Part shown: positions 8,478-18,019 of the stretch, piece after piece
Layout of the letters: each line of letters starts with the position of its first letter
Position numbering within the stretch: position 1 is the first letter of the stretch
DNA from: Thermoplasmata archaeon
GTDB lineage: Archaea; Thermoplasmatota; Thermoplasmata; Thermoplasmatales; Thermoplasmataceae
Assembly: GCA_021816745.1 (NCBI GenBank)
Contig: JAKAWY010000009.1
Span: forward strand, 1 to 33,686
Direction: 5' to 3'
Length of the DNA stretch: 33,686 bases
Program-made: the position numbers and the translations under genes
The notes under the pieces: model-generated
Told to the model about the DNA's origin: nothing
The model's database searches: none
What the model saw: the letters and a program-made list of their open reading frames with translations, nothing else

Positions 8478-10823
8478 GTGAAACATTTCCTTGTACTGGT
8501 GCTGTCTCTTCTGATAATTCCTTCTGCACCTCTTGTACACCATCCGACTACAAATATACTTTCTCAGGGATTTATCCAGGTGGAAAGTGGAAATCCGACT
8601 TTATACATCCCGGGAAACCTGACAATTAATAATTCAAATCTGCAGATATTATGCCACTACAACCTGATTTTTACAGGAATGGAGTTACACCATTTTATTT
8701 TTGCATCAAACGCAAGCATCTCTCATGAGAATATATCCAGTATATCCGGTAATCTTTCAGTATGTAATTTATACTCTGGCCTTAGCCTGACCATATCAGA
8801 TTCTTATTTGCATTATAATGGAACTATGACTATGTTCAATTCCAGCATACACTTTTATTACTCATCTCTCAAGGGTACTATTTTTACAAAATTTTCAAAC
8901 GATTCATTTGAATCTGTCAATTCAACTTTTAGGGTAGTTCATCCGCTCCAGGACAAAAAGGAATTTTACATTTCATCCATTCATCAGAATGGCCAACCCA
9001 TAAGCAGCTCCAGATTTTTTCCCTACACCTACTCTGGTTCAGCACTTCCGGTGATGCCAATTACCATGGTTCAGACGTGTATGAATTATACCAAGAATCC
9101 TGGTAGCTCTCTTCTACTGCTCAATTTCTCCATGGGAAACAGATTTAAGTTCAACGAATCAATTTTCCTGAATAATACAGCCGGGATTTATTTACTCAAT
9201 ACGAGTCTTCCCGCTCCATGGTACGATGGTGGTTTCACCGAAGGAGAAAAGATTCAGGTCAATTATACAATGGATAATCAATCAGAACTTACTTTATGGA
9301 GTAGCAAATTTACCTTTTTCTCCAACAGTTCATTGAATATCTCCGGGTTAAGACACAACTTCATGCTTTTTTCACATAGTAGAATATTAGCAGAAAATTC
9401 AACCTTCAGTGGAAACTCAGGCAATTGGGAAATTAATGGTTTTATAAATTCCTCCAGGACGGGCCTATTGCTTGAAAACGAATCAAAAATCATATTAATG
9501 GATTCAGGGTTTCAGGGAGTTTCAACTTCCAGCACAGGAAATCTTTCTCCCATCATGACCTGGAAAAACAGTACCGTGGAAGTATGGAAATCACCGTTAA
9601 TTGAATCGATAGCCAATTCAAAGTATTTCCGTGATGAAAACCTGGGTTTCTCAGGGATCGGCAATAACTATTCATCCACGCTTAAATCTGCAAATAAATA
9701 CTTAGGGAAGTTTACTTTGGGTGGTATTAACTCAGGGTCGGTACTGGTACTGTTTGAAAATAATTCCAGCTCTTATGAATACAATATTTTCAAATTCAAC
9801 TTATATGGAAAAACGAATTATATCTCGTTATCAACTGGCAGTTTATTTCAGTCCGCTTTTCCCACGGAGAACATAACGCTCAAGAATGCTTCATTCATAA
9901 AAATGAGCACCTTCACAAAAAACATCGAAGGGAATTTTAGTATCATCATGAATATGGAATCTATTGGAGGAAACTCCACAGATATTAATGTGAAATATTC
10001 AATAGAATATTCAGGAAGAACATACATAGGAAACTTCAGCAGAGGAAAGCTCCCAGAGGAAAAAAATGCCTCATTTCTCTTTAATATCAGCCGAATTCCT
10101 GACTTGAGCAATTCCATTATTTTCATCAATTCCACTGTCATGTTTAACAACTCATACTTCGTTCAGGAAATGAACTTAAGCAATTTTGTTCCTTTAAGCC
10201 CATATTTTTACAGTTATCGACTATGGGAAAATGGTATAACGCCAGGAAAAAAATGGACGGTTGGATTCGATGGTTCCACATATTCAAGCTATGGGAACTG
10301 CATTGAAATCAATTCCACAGAAGGTTTTGCCTGTATAACGCCATATTCCACAGGATATTTTATTCCAGGGGATAAGCTTCTGAAGATCTTTCCTGGAAAT
10401 ACCAGCTTAAATTATACCCACCTCATGGGTAATTTTACAATTATATGCACTTCCAGCATTAAATACAATTTAAGCGTCGATGATATATCGATTATTCATG
10501 CTGAAGGAAATTACACAATTACACTTCCATATGGTAATTATACGATTTTTCTTAACTCTGGGCGAATTGATAAAAAAATTGAAATTTGGATAAATGCATC
10601 AAATATGGTAATTTATGCAGGGATCTATTCGCCCAATCTGGTAAAATCCGATCTTTTTATGTATCTGGCGGTTGTTCTTGTAATGATTTCAATCATTATG
10701 GCAGTCTGCAGGAAGTTTTTTATTTCATTCTGCCCGGATTGCATGGAGTTGAAGAGGCCATTTGGATTACGGATTCATCATTGCACAGCAAGAAAGAAGG
10801 ATCATGAAAGTTCTATATTATAA
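8478..10823 (+). CDS. Large exported sequon-rich protein with beta-helix-like repeats and C-terminal TM plus Cys/His tail
   Basis: The 781-residue protein starts with a signal peptide (hydrophobic residues about 4-20). A long Ser/Asn/Thr-rich ectodomain follows, with dozens of N-X-S/T sequons and short irregular repeats such as ENSTFSGNS and NDSFESVNSTF, the look of a right-handed beta-helix. One membrane helix lies near residues 722-742, and a short cytoplasmic tail has C-P-D-C and later H-H-C. The GTG at 8478 is chosen because ATG at 8476 is followed immediately by TGA. A TATA-like ATATAGCATTTAT at about 8431-8443 precedes it. Likely a surface glycoprotein; no family name can be given. Its 3' end overlaps the convergent GT-C gene by 22 nt. 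Confidence 0.7.
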   Translation: MKHFLVLVLSLLIIPSAPLVHHPTTNILSQGFIQVESGNPTLYIPGNLTINNSNLQILCHYNLIFTGMELHHFIFASNASISHENISSISGNLSVCNLYSGLSLTISDSYLHYNGTMTMFNSSIHFYYSSLKGTIFTKFSNDSFESVNSTFRVVHPLQDKKEFYISSIHQNGQPISSSRFFPYTYSGSALPVMPITMVQTCMNYTKNPGSSLLLLNFSMGNRFKFNESIFLNNTAGIYLLNTSLPAPWYDGGFTEGEKIQVNYTMDNQSELTLWSSKFTFFSNSSLNISGLRHNFMLFSHSRILAENSTFSGNSGNWEINGFINSSRTGLLLENESKIILMDSGFQGVSTSSTGNLSPIMTWKNSTVEVWKSPLIESIANSKYFRDENLGFSGIGNNYSSTLKSANKYLGKFTLGGINSGSVLVLFENNSSSYEYNIFKFNLYGKTNYISLSTGSLFQSAFPTENITLKNASFIKMSTFTKNIEGNFSIIMNMESIGGNSTDINVKYSIEYSGRTYIGNFSRGKLPEEKNASFLFNISRIPDLSNSIIFINSTVMFNNSYFVQEMNLSNFVPLSPYFYSYRLWENGITPGKKWTVGFDGSTYSSYGNCIEINSTEGFACITPYSTGYFIPGDKLLKIFPGNTSLNYTHLMGNFTIICTSSIKYNLSVDDISIIHAEGNYTITLPYGNYTIFLNSGRIDKKIEIWINASNMVIYAGIYSPNLVKSDLFMYLAVVLVMISIIMAVCRKFFISFCPDCMELKRPFGLRIHHCTARKKDHESSIL

Positions 10824-13078
10824 AACGAGAAGGTGTAACTGAGGGGGTTTTTGGATTTTAACATGTAAGAGAAACTTGCATACTGGTTTTTGAAATTTGG
10901 AATATGAGGCAAACTCAGGTTCAAGATTTGATTGAAGTTAACCGTGAAATTACTGGTGAGAATATAAATTGCATTTCCTGTGGAATCATACTGCGGAGAT
11001 TTAATCGTGCTGTTAAATCCGATATATACTGAATAAGAATTATTGAAAGAAATCTGAATTCCCACCATCAGTAAGGGAGTCACTGTACCGTTGGCTAAAA
11101 CCAGATCTGTTCCTGTTCCATTGTAACTACCGGAAAAACTAAGAGTTAAATGGTTGGATGAAAGATATGTAAGATTTATCTTGGGATTGTAAAGGAATAA
11201 GGAAGAGTCCGGTCCCTGAGTTTTTTCTATGCTTAATGTACCCCCATCCCCTGTAACATTAAATCCATCTGTCTGGATGTAGTTAAAACCTGTATTCTGA
11301 CTCAGGTACCAGGATGGATATGGGTTGCCTTGTTCATAAGAGGGATATTGCATATTGAAGTTCGGGAATTTAATCAGATTGCCAGCACTTACTGCTCCGC
11401 TGCTGAAATAAAGACTTTGTACAATATAATAAGCACGAATGTTGAAATTGGTCCCATCCTGAAGGAAGTAGATGGAAAGAGTTGGAAGGATTGTAATATT
11501 ATTAATCCCGATATTGAGATTCCGGGTTGATTTCCAAATGAGCCCATTCATGACTCCATTTGTCGGGGTAGATGGAATGATCCTGAAATATACAGGGGAA
11601 GTCTGATTCATTCCCTGAGCTGGATTATAAGTTATGGAAAGGTTGATGGATGTAACATAACCTATGGTTCCAACCGGATTTGATACATTGTTAATGGAAT
11701 TTATGACAAAAATATCGGATCCATTGTATTTGGTATCTTCATAAATTGCCACAGATGCCCCTCCCGCCAGTATAATTGCCAGTACGAGAAAAAATGAAAG
11801 ATTTTTCATGATTAGGGGTTTTATGTTGTGAAAATCAGGTGAGTTAATTGTGACAGAGGTTTTATCTTCTGGGTTTTCCAATGGCACCTTTAATTCTTTC
11901 GCATTGAAGAAATCAGCAAAAGCAAGAAGATCCAGAATGAGCCAGTCCAGAATGTATGTGGCTAAAAGTCTGTAATTGAAAAGGAAAACGATGGCTGGAA
12001 AAACGAATAACGCATATTTTAAACGGTCATAGAATCTTATGTAGAACAGAAGGAAAACAAAAGTAGCGGTTATAAAGAGTACAGTGAATACTGCCGATGG
12101 TACATTTGCTGCACCAGCAAATGAGAGTTCTGAGAAACCCACTCCAATGCCAATCACAGGCTGGAATTCAGCTTCAATAATGTTCCTGATCCAGTCATGT
12201 GGTTGCATTATTATGAATGGTAAATTAGTCAGGAAGAAGGTAAAAATTCCAAAAATAGTAAAATAAATCACTTCTTTGATGGAATTATTTTTTTCTTTGT
12301 AAATAAGATAAAGGAAATACGGAAAAATCAGGACTGGAATTTGCTTTGCTGAAATAGAAAGGCCAAACATTGCACCAGACAGTTTACTTTTGTCCCGGTA
12401 CATGTATGATAGTGCCATGAAGAATATCCAGATGACATCTGTAGACCCGTTAATGGAAAGTCCAATGAACGATATATCAATAGCCAGTATTATTGAAAGG
12501 TAAGGTATTGAATCGCTCAATCCCTTCTTTTTCAGATATAATATGGTGAACCCGATCAGGAGAATAGAGAAGAAATACAATGATGCATAGTCAGGAAGAT
12601 TAAGGTATACAAAGGGGATGAATGCCAGTACGGACATTCCAGGATAAAGGAGGAAATATACACTATTTCCGTTCAACATAGGCGTACCGTAAATTGGAGT
12701 AATGAACTTGAAAACTCCTACCATGTTGGAATTTATATATGGATCCTGACCCTGTATGAAAATTTTAGCTGCATAAGTTTCAATGATAATTTCGTCAGTG
12801 GTTGCATTTCCAAAGACGCTGGCAATAACGATAAAAAATTGGATGGTAATGAAAAATAACCCGGCCAGTGAAACAAATTTAATAAATTTTGGGAGTTCAA
12901 TGTATGTGAGAAAATATAAGATACATATCAATCCAATGACAAACAAAATCCAGCCATTTACTATCTCGTAAAAGTTCAGATAACTAACAAAAAATATTGT
13001 CTCTAAAGGAAGAATGGTGAAAATAATGCCCAATAAGAAATACTTGAGCTTCCCGATCTCAAATTTTAACTGACCCAT
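10802..13078 (-). CDS. GT-C-type polytopic glycosyltransferase-like membrane protein with extracytoplasmic domain
   Basis: The 758-residue protein has about ten to eleven hydrophobic segments in residues 1-400. The first large external loop reads TTDEIIIETYAAK with GQDPYINSNM, the acidic plus G-x-D/N-P-Y pattern of GT-C mannosyltransferases (GT87/PMT-like), which use polyprenyl-phosphate sugars. A further hydrophobic helix (about 425-445, SFFLVLAIILAGGASVAIY) leads into a roughly 310-residue beta-rich ectodomain with many sequons that I do not recognise. The start ATG has a TATA-like TTATATTTTTAT about 30 nt upstream. The adjacent DPM1-type gene could provide the lipid-linked sugar donor; that link is inference. 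Confidence 0.72.
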   Translation of the reverse strand: MGQLKFEIGKLKYFLLGIIFTILPLETIFFVSYLNFYEIVNGWILFVIGLICILYFLTYIELPKFIKFVSLAGLFFITIQFFIVIASVFGNATTDEIIIETYAAKIFIQGQDPYINSNMVGVFKFITPIYGTPMLNGNSVYFLLYPGMSVLAFIPFVYLNLPDYASLYFFSILLIGFTILYLKKKGLSDSIPYLSIILAIDISFIGLSINGSTDVIWIFFMALSYMYRDKSKLSGAMFGLSISAKQIPVLIFPYFLYLIYKEKNNSIKEVIYFTIFGIFTFFLTNLPFIIMQPHDWIRNIIEAEFQPVIGIGVGFSELSFAGAANVPSAVFTVLFITATFVFLLFYIRFYDRLKYALFVFPAIVFLFNYRLLATYILDWLILDLLAFADFFNAKELKVPLENPEDKTSVTINSPDFHNIKPLIMKNLSFFLVLAIILAGGASVAIYEDTKYNGSDIFVINSINNVSNPVGTIGYVTSINLSITYNPAQGMNQTSPVYFRIIPSTPTNGVMNGLIWKSTRNLNIGINNITILPTLSIYFLQDGTNFNIRAYYIVQSLYFSSGAVSAGNLIKFPNFNMQYPSYEQGNPYPSWYLSQNTGFNYIQTDGFNVTGDGGTLSIEKTQGPDSSLFLYNPKINLTYLSSNHLTLSFSGSYNGTGTDLVLANGTVTPLLMVGIQISFNNSYSVYIGFNSTIKSPQYDSTGNAIYILTSNFTVNFNQILNLSLPHIPNFKNQYASFSYMLKSKNPLSYTFSFYNIELS

Positions 13079-13121
13079 ATCTAGAATGGGTATGAATAAT
13101 TAAGATAAAAATATAAGTGGA

Positions 13122-14177
13122 CTATAGGTGCCAAACGACACCCTGGCTCCCACCAAAGTTCGTAGTGAATGATCCGATTATTCCTATAAAATCAGCAAGC
13201 ATGTAATTCATGCCAAAGTGAGTTAACAATAGGAGTATTGAAATGTTGATTCCCAAACCAAGGCTGGACATGAAATTATATTTCAGATATCTTCTGAAAA
13301 CGGTGCTTTTTGCCAGTCTTTTCCTGTACGTCCAGTAATTGTTCAGGAGGAAATTTGATACAATTGAACCCTCCAGTGCCAACAACCCTGCAAAAATCAG
13401 TGGTTGTTTGAAGTATCCAAAGGATAAATTCATTATGAGAAGATTTAAGAGTGCACCGGTCAATCCAACAGCCATGAATTTAATCATCTGGTAGTCAGAA
13501 AGGCGTAATACAAGTTTTATATATTTTAAAAATTCTCCCATCCCTAACTTGCTTTTCCCTCTTTTCCTCTTTATGAATCTGTAAGGAACTTCTCCAATAT
13601 TCCTGAAATCGGTAGCAACCAATAATTCAAGCAGTATTTTATAACCATTTGAGACAATGCTTTCTGGTAAAACTTTATCTCTCCTGAATCCAAAGAAACC
13701 TGACATTGGATCTTTAATGTTATCTGTTTTCTGAATATTCATATGGGCAAGAAAAGTGGCCATTTTTGATATGGTTTTCCTGAGAACATTAAATTCAGCC
13801 GAACCCCCACGAACATATCTGGAAGCAATAACGAGGTCTTTTCCATTTTCAAGCTGTCTTAAAATTCTGGGAATAACTTCAGGAGGATGCTGAAGATCGC
13901 TGTCCATTACTATAACATATTTACTTTGAGAGTTTAACAACCCATCCCTGACTGCAGTGGCGATTCCGTTTTTGCCGGGTCTTCTTACAACTACGATATT
14001 CCCGTATTTCTCATTGAGTCTATCAGCAGCATCTGCAGTTTTATCCTTACTGTTGTCATCTACAACCACAATCTGACAGTTAAGATCCATTTCTTCAATC
14101 CTATGGATAATGATGGGAAGGTTCTCTACTTCATTGTATGTTGGAAGAATTACAGAAAGGTCGTATATTTTATCCAC
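13122..14177 (-). CDS. Dolichol-phosphate mannosyltransferase-like GT2 with C-terminal GtrA-like membrane domain
   Basis: The 351-residue protein has an N-terminal GT2 domain: LSVILPTYNEVENLP, VVVDDNSKDKT, a nucleotide-loop GKNGIATAVRDG, the catalytic MDSDLQHPPE and the GFFGFRRD acceptor region. From about residue 232 four hydrophobic segments form a GtrA-like domain. This DPM1-GtrA arrangement makes polyprenyl-phosphate sugars from NDP-sugars at the cytoplasmic membrane face. The start is a GTG at 14177; the nearby ATG is in another frame and the GT2 fold begins directly after GTG. A minus-strand TATA-like element near 14205-14214 makes the transcript nearly leaderless. Confidence 0.88.
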   Translation of the reverse strand: MDKIYDLSVILPTYNEVENLPIIIHRIEEMDLNCQIVVVDDNSKDKTADAADRLNEKYGNIVVVRRPGKNGIATAVRDGLLNSQSKYVIVMDSDLQHPPEVIPRILRQLENGKDLVIASRYVRGGSAEFNVLRKTISKMATFLAHMNIQKTDNIKDPMSGFFGFRRDKVLPESIVSNGYKILLELLVATDFRNIGEVPYRFIKRKRGKSKLGMGEFLKYIKLVLRLSDYQMIKFMAVGLTGALLNLLIMNLSFGYFKQPLIFAGLLALEGSIVSNFLLNNYWTYRKRLAKSTVFRRYLKYNFMSSLGLGINISILLLLTHFGMNYMLADFIGIIGSFTTNFGGSQGVVWHL

Positions 14178-14729
14178 CTCATTTTAAGGTACGATGATAT
14201 ATGGATTTATTATAATAATGTTACTGAAACTGCATGAAATATCCTATAAAAACTGTCAAATATTGAAAAAATTAAAGTGAAAAAATGACTAATTATTATA
14301 TTATATAAATGACATTATTTTTAAAAGTTATAAGAATTTAAAACAAAATGATTTTTTTTGAAAATATCGAATATGTTAAATAATACCAAAATTGCGGAAA
14401 AATTAATAACTCTTTAACATAGGAATTGTCTGACAAATAGCATACATTCAATTTTATTGCATGCTAATAAGTAGCATCATTAATTTTTTTCTGACTACTA
14501 TTATTAATTATTTAAAATAGTTAAAAATTTCGCTAGGTACCGTTTTTACTGTACTTTCTCAAATCAATAATCTTTCATAAATATGATTGAATTCCAGATA
14601 ATAAGAAATGTTATTTGTTATCTGTGATAATTTAACCACTTACTGGTTTAAGTTATATTTTCCAAGTTGAGGTTTCAAGCCTCGATTTCAAAAGTGTTAT
14701 TTTATTGTAAGGTATTTCTTTTCTATAGG
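14178..14729. other. AT-rich non-coding region of about 550 nt
   Basis: No convincing ORF on either strand. It holds the minus-strand promoter of the DPM1-like gene at its left end, a strong TATA-like TTATATAAAT on the plus strand at 14301-14310, a small inverted repeat followed by seven T at 14461-14490, and a TATA-like AGTTATATTTT at 14651-14661 that probably drives the J-domain gene. The rest is A/T-rich with no repeats that I can see. Confidence 0.6.
14461..14490 (+). terminator. Small hairpin plus T-tract, terminator-like
   Basis: ATGCTA (14461-14466) and TAGCAT (14472-14477) form a perfect 6-bp stem with a 5-nt loop, followed by a run of seven T at 14484-14490. No annotated plus-strand gene lies upstream within 3.6 kb, so if real it would end an unannotated transcript. 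Confidence 0.25.
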
Positions 14730-15524
14730 ATGATTGATTATTATAAGATTCTTGAAATTCCCATTAACGCGAAGGAAGACGAGATTAAAAAAGCTTATTA
14801 TAAGATGATAAAAAGATGGCATCCTGACGTTAACTTACAAGACAGAAATTTATCTGAAATAATGGCTAGGCAGATTAATGAGGCGTACGAAACTTTGAGA
14901 GATCCTGACAACAGGAATGCTTACAACATTAAGCTTCAGTCGGTCAGGGGGTTTTCCTCGCAGAATCATTATGAAAAATTGCGGAAAAATGATGAGGGGA
15001 AAAAGAAAGTAGTTACTCCGGAAAGGGAATCAAAAAGTAAAGATCGGGATAAGATGGTACGATGGGCTTCAAAATTTTCAAGATATATTGAGGTTCATCC
15101 ATGGTCCAAGAAAGTGTATGATAACTTTACCGAGGAAATTAAACTTAACTTTATCAGCGGAAATTTGAGCATGGAAGACATTTTATTCATGTATGGCAGT
15201 CTGGCCATTGAAAAATCAAACATGGGAATGAAAAGCAACTACTTTAACTCCAAGACAATCAGAAATATGATGCAAAAACATAACAGTGCTGAAATCGCCA
15301 TAAGAACCATATCCATGATGGAAGTGCTAATGCAGATGCAGATCAGGTTAAGCCAGGGATTAATCCAGATTAATGGCAGATCTGATTCCAAGTGGCAGGT
15401 AGCAAGAAAACTGTTATTTTTACATAAATTTTTAGAAAAAAATCCTGATAAATTTTTCATCGGAATTAAAAAATTCTACATAACCAAGGAAGAATGGAGA
15501 TGGGCAGTGAATTCCATTCATTGA
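14730..15524 (+). CDS. Stand-alone J-domain protein next to grpE-dnaK-dnaJ
   Basis: Starting at the ATG at 14730 the protein has 264 residues. Residues 1-65 are a J-domain (DYYKILEIP, KKAYYKMIKRW, then HPD at 31-33, and NEAYETLRDPDNRNAY), so it should stimulate DnaK ATPase. There is no G/F-rich or zinc-finger region. A basic linker (about 85-115) leads to a 150-residue helical C-terminal domain that I do not recognise (contains MEDILFMYGS and EEWRWAVNSIH). An in-frame TTG at 14667 would add 21 residues of hydrophobic, non-J sequence and is less likely. It sits immediately upstream of grpE, suggesting a substrate-specific DnaK partner. Confidence 0.82.
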   Translation: MIDYYKILEIPINAKEDEIKKAYYKMIKRWHPDVNLQDRNLSEIMARQINEAYETLRDPDNRNAYNIKLQSVRGFSSQNHYEKLRKNDEGKKKVVTPERESKSKDRDKMVRWASKFSRYIEVHPWSKKVYDNFTEEIKLNFISGNLSMEDILFMYGSLAIEKSNMGMKSNYFNSKTIRNMMQKHNSAEIAIRTISMMEVLMQMQIRLSQGLIQINGRSDSKWQVARKLLFLHKFLEKNPDKFFIGIKKFYITKEEWRWAVNSIH

Positions 15525-15577
15525 TCGACCATTACGTTCAAGAAAAACACTCTTTTTGTTGTATGCAATTAGAAAAA

Positions 15578-15585
15578 CTTTATAA
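15578..15585 (+). promoter_or_regulatory. TATA element upstream of grpE
   Basis: CTTTATAA is centred 25 nt before the ATG at 15607, the usual archaeal TATA-to-start-site distance. It would start the grpE-dnaK-dnaJ transcript at or next to that ATG. Confidence 0.5.
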
Positions 15586-15687
15586 TGAAGAACATATTTA
15601 CCACGCATGGCCTACGTACCGGATCAGGCAAAAATCTTGCTCGATCCAATACAGTACTCTATCAAAGCCGCAAGGAGTAGAAATAAA

Positions 15688-16134
15688 ATGTCCACCCTAA
15701 AGGTACAGATTGATGGAGATAACGTTGAAGAGTTGAAAGACAGGAATGGTGCTCTTCTAAGATCTCTTGCTGAACTGCAGAACTACACTAAAATCATGAC
15801 CAGAGATTTCGAAAATCAGAAGAAAACAGCAGGAATGGACATAATCAAGGGAATTTTCCCGCTTCTGGATTCTCTGGATTCTGGAATCTCCTCTGGAAAA
15901 GATGTAGAAATGCTTCAAAACCTCAGGAAGATACTTCTTTCCTCCCTTTCACCCTTTGGGTTGAAGGAAATAGAAACAGTGGGAAAGAAAATAGACCTGA
16001 ATGTTCATGAAGTTGTAGGGACTGTAGATGGTGAGAACGACAATGTCATTGTGCATGAAGTGCAGAAGGGCTACACACTCAATGGTGAGGTCATAAGAAC
16101 CGCAAAAGTTATTGTAGAAAAAAGAGGTGAATAA
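15688..16134 (+). CDS. grpE: Nucleotide exchange factor GrpE
   Basis: From the ATG at 15688 the protein has 148 residues. A coiled-coil N-terminal helix (about 10-50, [20 protein letters not shown]) is followed by the four-helix dimer region ([13 protein letters not shown]) and the C-terminal beta domain with [13 protein letters not shown] and [22 protein letters not shown], the GrpE signature that opens the DnaK nucleotide cleft. AAGGAG about 9-10 nt upstream supports this start. An in-frame ATG at 15607 would add 27 residues and fits a leaderless start 25 nt after the TATA element, so two starts are possible. The stop is 1 nt before the dnaK ATG. Confidence 0.9.
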   Translation: MSTLKVQIDGDNVEELKDRNGALLRSLAELQNYTKIMTRDFENQKKTAGMDIIKGIFPLLDSLDSGISSGKDVEMLQNLRKILLSSLSPFGLKEIETVGKKIDLNVHEVVGTVDGENDNVIVHEVQKGYTLNGEVIRTAKVIVEKRGE

Positions 16135-16135
16135 A

Positions 16136-18007
16136 ATGGGAAAAATAATTGGAATTGATCTTGGAACAAGTAATTCGGCAGCTGCTGTAATCATATCTGG
16201 AAAACCGACTATCATACCCAGTGCTGAGGGTGTATCGGTTGGCGGGAAATCTTTCCCAAGCTATGTGGCCTTTACCAAAGATGGGCAACTGCTGGTTGGT
16301 GAGCCAGCCAGGAGGCAGGCTTTACTGAATCCAGAAGGAACTATTATCGCAGCAAAAAGGAAGATGGGTACAGACTTCAAGTTTAAGGCATACGGCAAGG
16401 AATACACTCCTCAACAGATATCTGCCTTTATTCTCCAGAAGATCAAGAGAGATACTGAGAATTTCCTCGGGGAAACGGTATCCGACGCAGTCATAACGGT
16501 ACCTGCCTATTTTGATGACAACCAGAGGCAGGCAACCAAGGATGCAGGAACTATAGCAGGTCTAAATGTAAGAAGAATTATCAACGAACCCACAGCAGCA
16601 TCACTTGCCTATGGAATAGACAAGCAGAACCAGTCCATGAAAATACTGGTTTATGATCTTGGAGGAGGAACACTTGATGTCACTGTTATGGAATTCGACA
16701 ACGGTCTATTTGAAGTCAGGTCAACGTCAGGTGACACCAAACTTGGTGGAACTGACATGGACGAAGCTGTGATAAAATACATAGTGGATGATTTCAAGAA
16801 GAAGGAGAATGTGGATCTTTCAAAGGATCAGAAGGCATATATCAGGCTGAAGGATGCCGCTGAAAAGGCAAAAATTGAACTCTCATCCACACTGGAAACG
16901 GAGATTAACCTGCCCTATATCACGGTGGTCAAAAATGAGCCAAAGCATGTCCAGCTGACACTTTCCAGATCAAAATTCGAGGACCTGATCTCTCCCATAG
17001 TGGGAAGATCCAAGCAACCGCTGGAAAATGCCATAAGCGAGGCTAAACTTTCAAAAGCTGAAATTGAAAAGATAATTCTGGTAGGAGGGCCTACCAGGAT
17101 CCCCTACGTCAGGAAATTTGTTGAGGATTTCTTCGGGAAGAAGGTTGAAGGTGGAGTAGATCCCATGGAGTGTGTGGCAACTGGTGCAGCCCTTCAGGGT
17201 GCAGTACTTTCAGGCGATATCAAGGATATTGTCCTGGTGGATGTTACCCCTCTGACACTTGGGATTGAGACACTGGGTGGGATAACCACTCCACTGATAA
17301 ATGCAAATACGGCCATTCCGGTAAGGAAATCAAAACTGTTCTCCACTGCTGCAGATATGCAGACAGTAGTGCCAATACACATAGTCCAGGGTGAAAGAAC
17401 CATTGCAAAGGACAATGTTTCACTGGGACAGTTCAACCTTGAGGGGATTCCACCTGCACCCAGGGGAATACCACAGATTGAGGTAACCTTCGATATTGAC
17501 TCAAATGGTATCCTCACAGTGAGCGCCAAGGACAAGGCCACAAATAAGGAGCAGAAGATATCCATTGAGGCCAGGACTAAACTTACCGATGAGCAGATTG
17601 AAAAAATGAAGAAGGAGGCAGAACAATTCTCAGAGGAGGACAAGAAGAAGAAGGAACAGATCGAAAAGATGAACATGGCTGAGAATCTTGCATATACTGC
17701 TGAAAAAACACTCAATGAGAACAGCGAAAAGATTGACAAGGCAGATCTTGAAGAAGCCAGGACTCTGATTTCGAAACTCAGGGATGCCATAAAAGATCTT
17801 AAAGAGGAAGATGTGGACAACTATACAAAAGAACTCGGGGAAATGATACAGAAGATTGGATCTAACCTGTATTCACAAAATCCGGAAGGAACATCTGAAA
17901 ATCCCGGAGAATCCTCATCAGAAACCAGTGAAGAAGAGAACCCTGGAGATACTGCATCTGAGCCCGAATCAGATGAGACCGCCGGGGATTCATCGGAAAC
18001 CCAGTAG
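16136..18007 (+). CDS. dnaK: Hsp70 chaperone DnaK
   Basis: The 623-residue protein has all Hsp70 parts. The ATPase domain carries [50 protein letters not shown] and [12 protein letters not shown] hydrophobic linker ([14 protein letters not shown]) leads to the substrate-binding domain ([34 protein letters not shown]), followed by a helical lid and an acidic Ser/Glu/Pro-rich tail lacking EEVD. GAGGTGA lies just before the ATG at 16136; the in-frame GTG at 16127 is part of that Shine-Dalgarno site. It works with the adjacent GrpE and DnaJ in ATP-dependent folding in the cytoplasm. Confidence 0.98.
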   Translation: MGKIIGIDLGTSNSAAAVIISGKPTIIPSAEGVSVGGKSFPSYVAFTKDGQLLVGEPARRQALLNPEGTIIAAKRKMGTDFKFKAYGKEYTPQQISAFILQKIKRDTENFLGETVSDAVITVPAYFDDNQRQATKDAGTIAGLNVRRIINEPTAASLAYGIDKQNQSMKILVYDLGGGTLDVTVMEFDNGLFEVRSTSGDTKLGGTDMDEAVIKYIVDDFKKKENVDLSKDQKAYIRLKDAAEKAKIELSSTLETEINLPYITVVKNEPKHVQLTLSRSKFEDLISPIVGRSKQPLENAISEAKLSKAEIEKIILVGGPTRIPYVRKFVEDFFGKKVEGGVDPMECVATGAALQGAVLSGDIKDIVLVDVTPLTLGIETLGGITTPLINANTAIPVRKSKLFSTAADMQTVVPIHIVQGERTIAKDNVSLGQFNLEGIPPAPRGIPQIEVTFDIDSNGILTVSAKDKATNKEQKISIEARTKLTDEQIEKMKKEAEQFSEEDKKKKEQIEKMNMAENLAYTAEKTLNENSEKIDKADLEEARTLISKLRDAIKDLKEEDVDNYTKELGEMIQKIGSNLYSQNPEGTSENPGESSSETSEEENPGDTASEPESDETAGDSSETQ

Positions 18008-18019
18008 GGGTAGAGGCCA

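Noticed and set aside
14667-14729. TTG start for the J-domain protein
   Set aside because: The added 21 residues precede the conserved J-domain start MIDYYKIL and are unlike any J-protein N-terminus.
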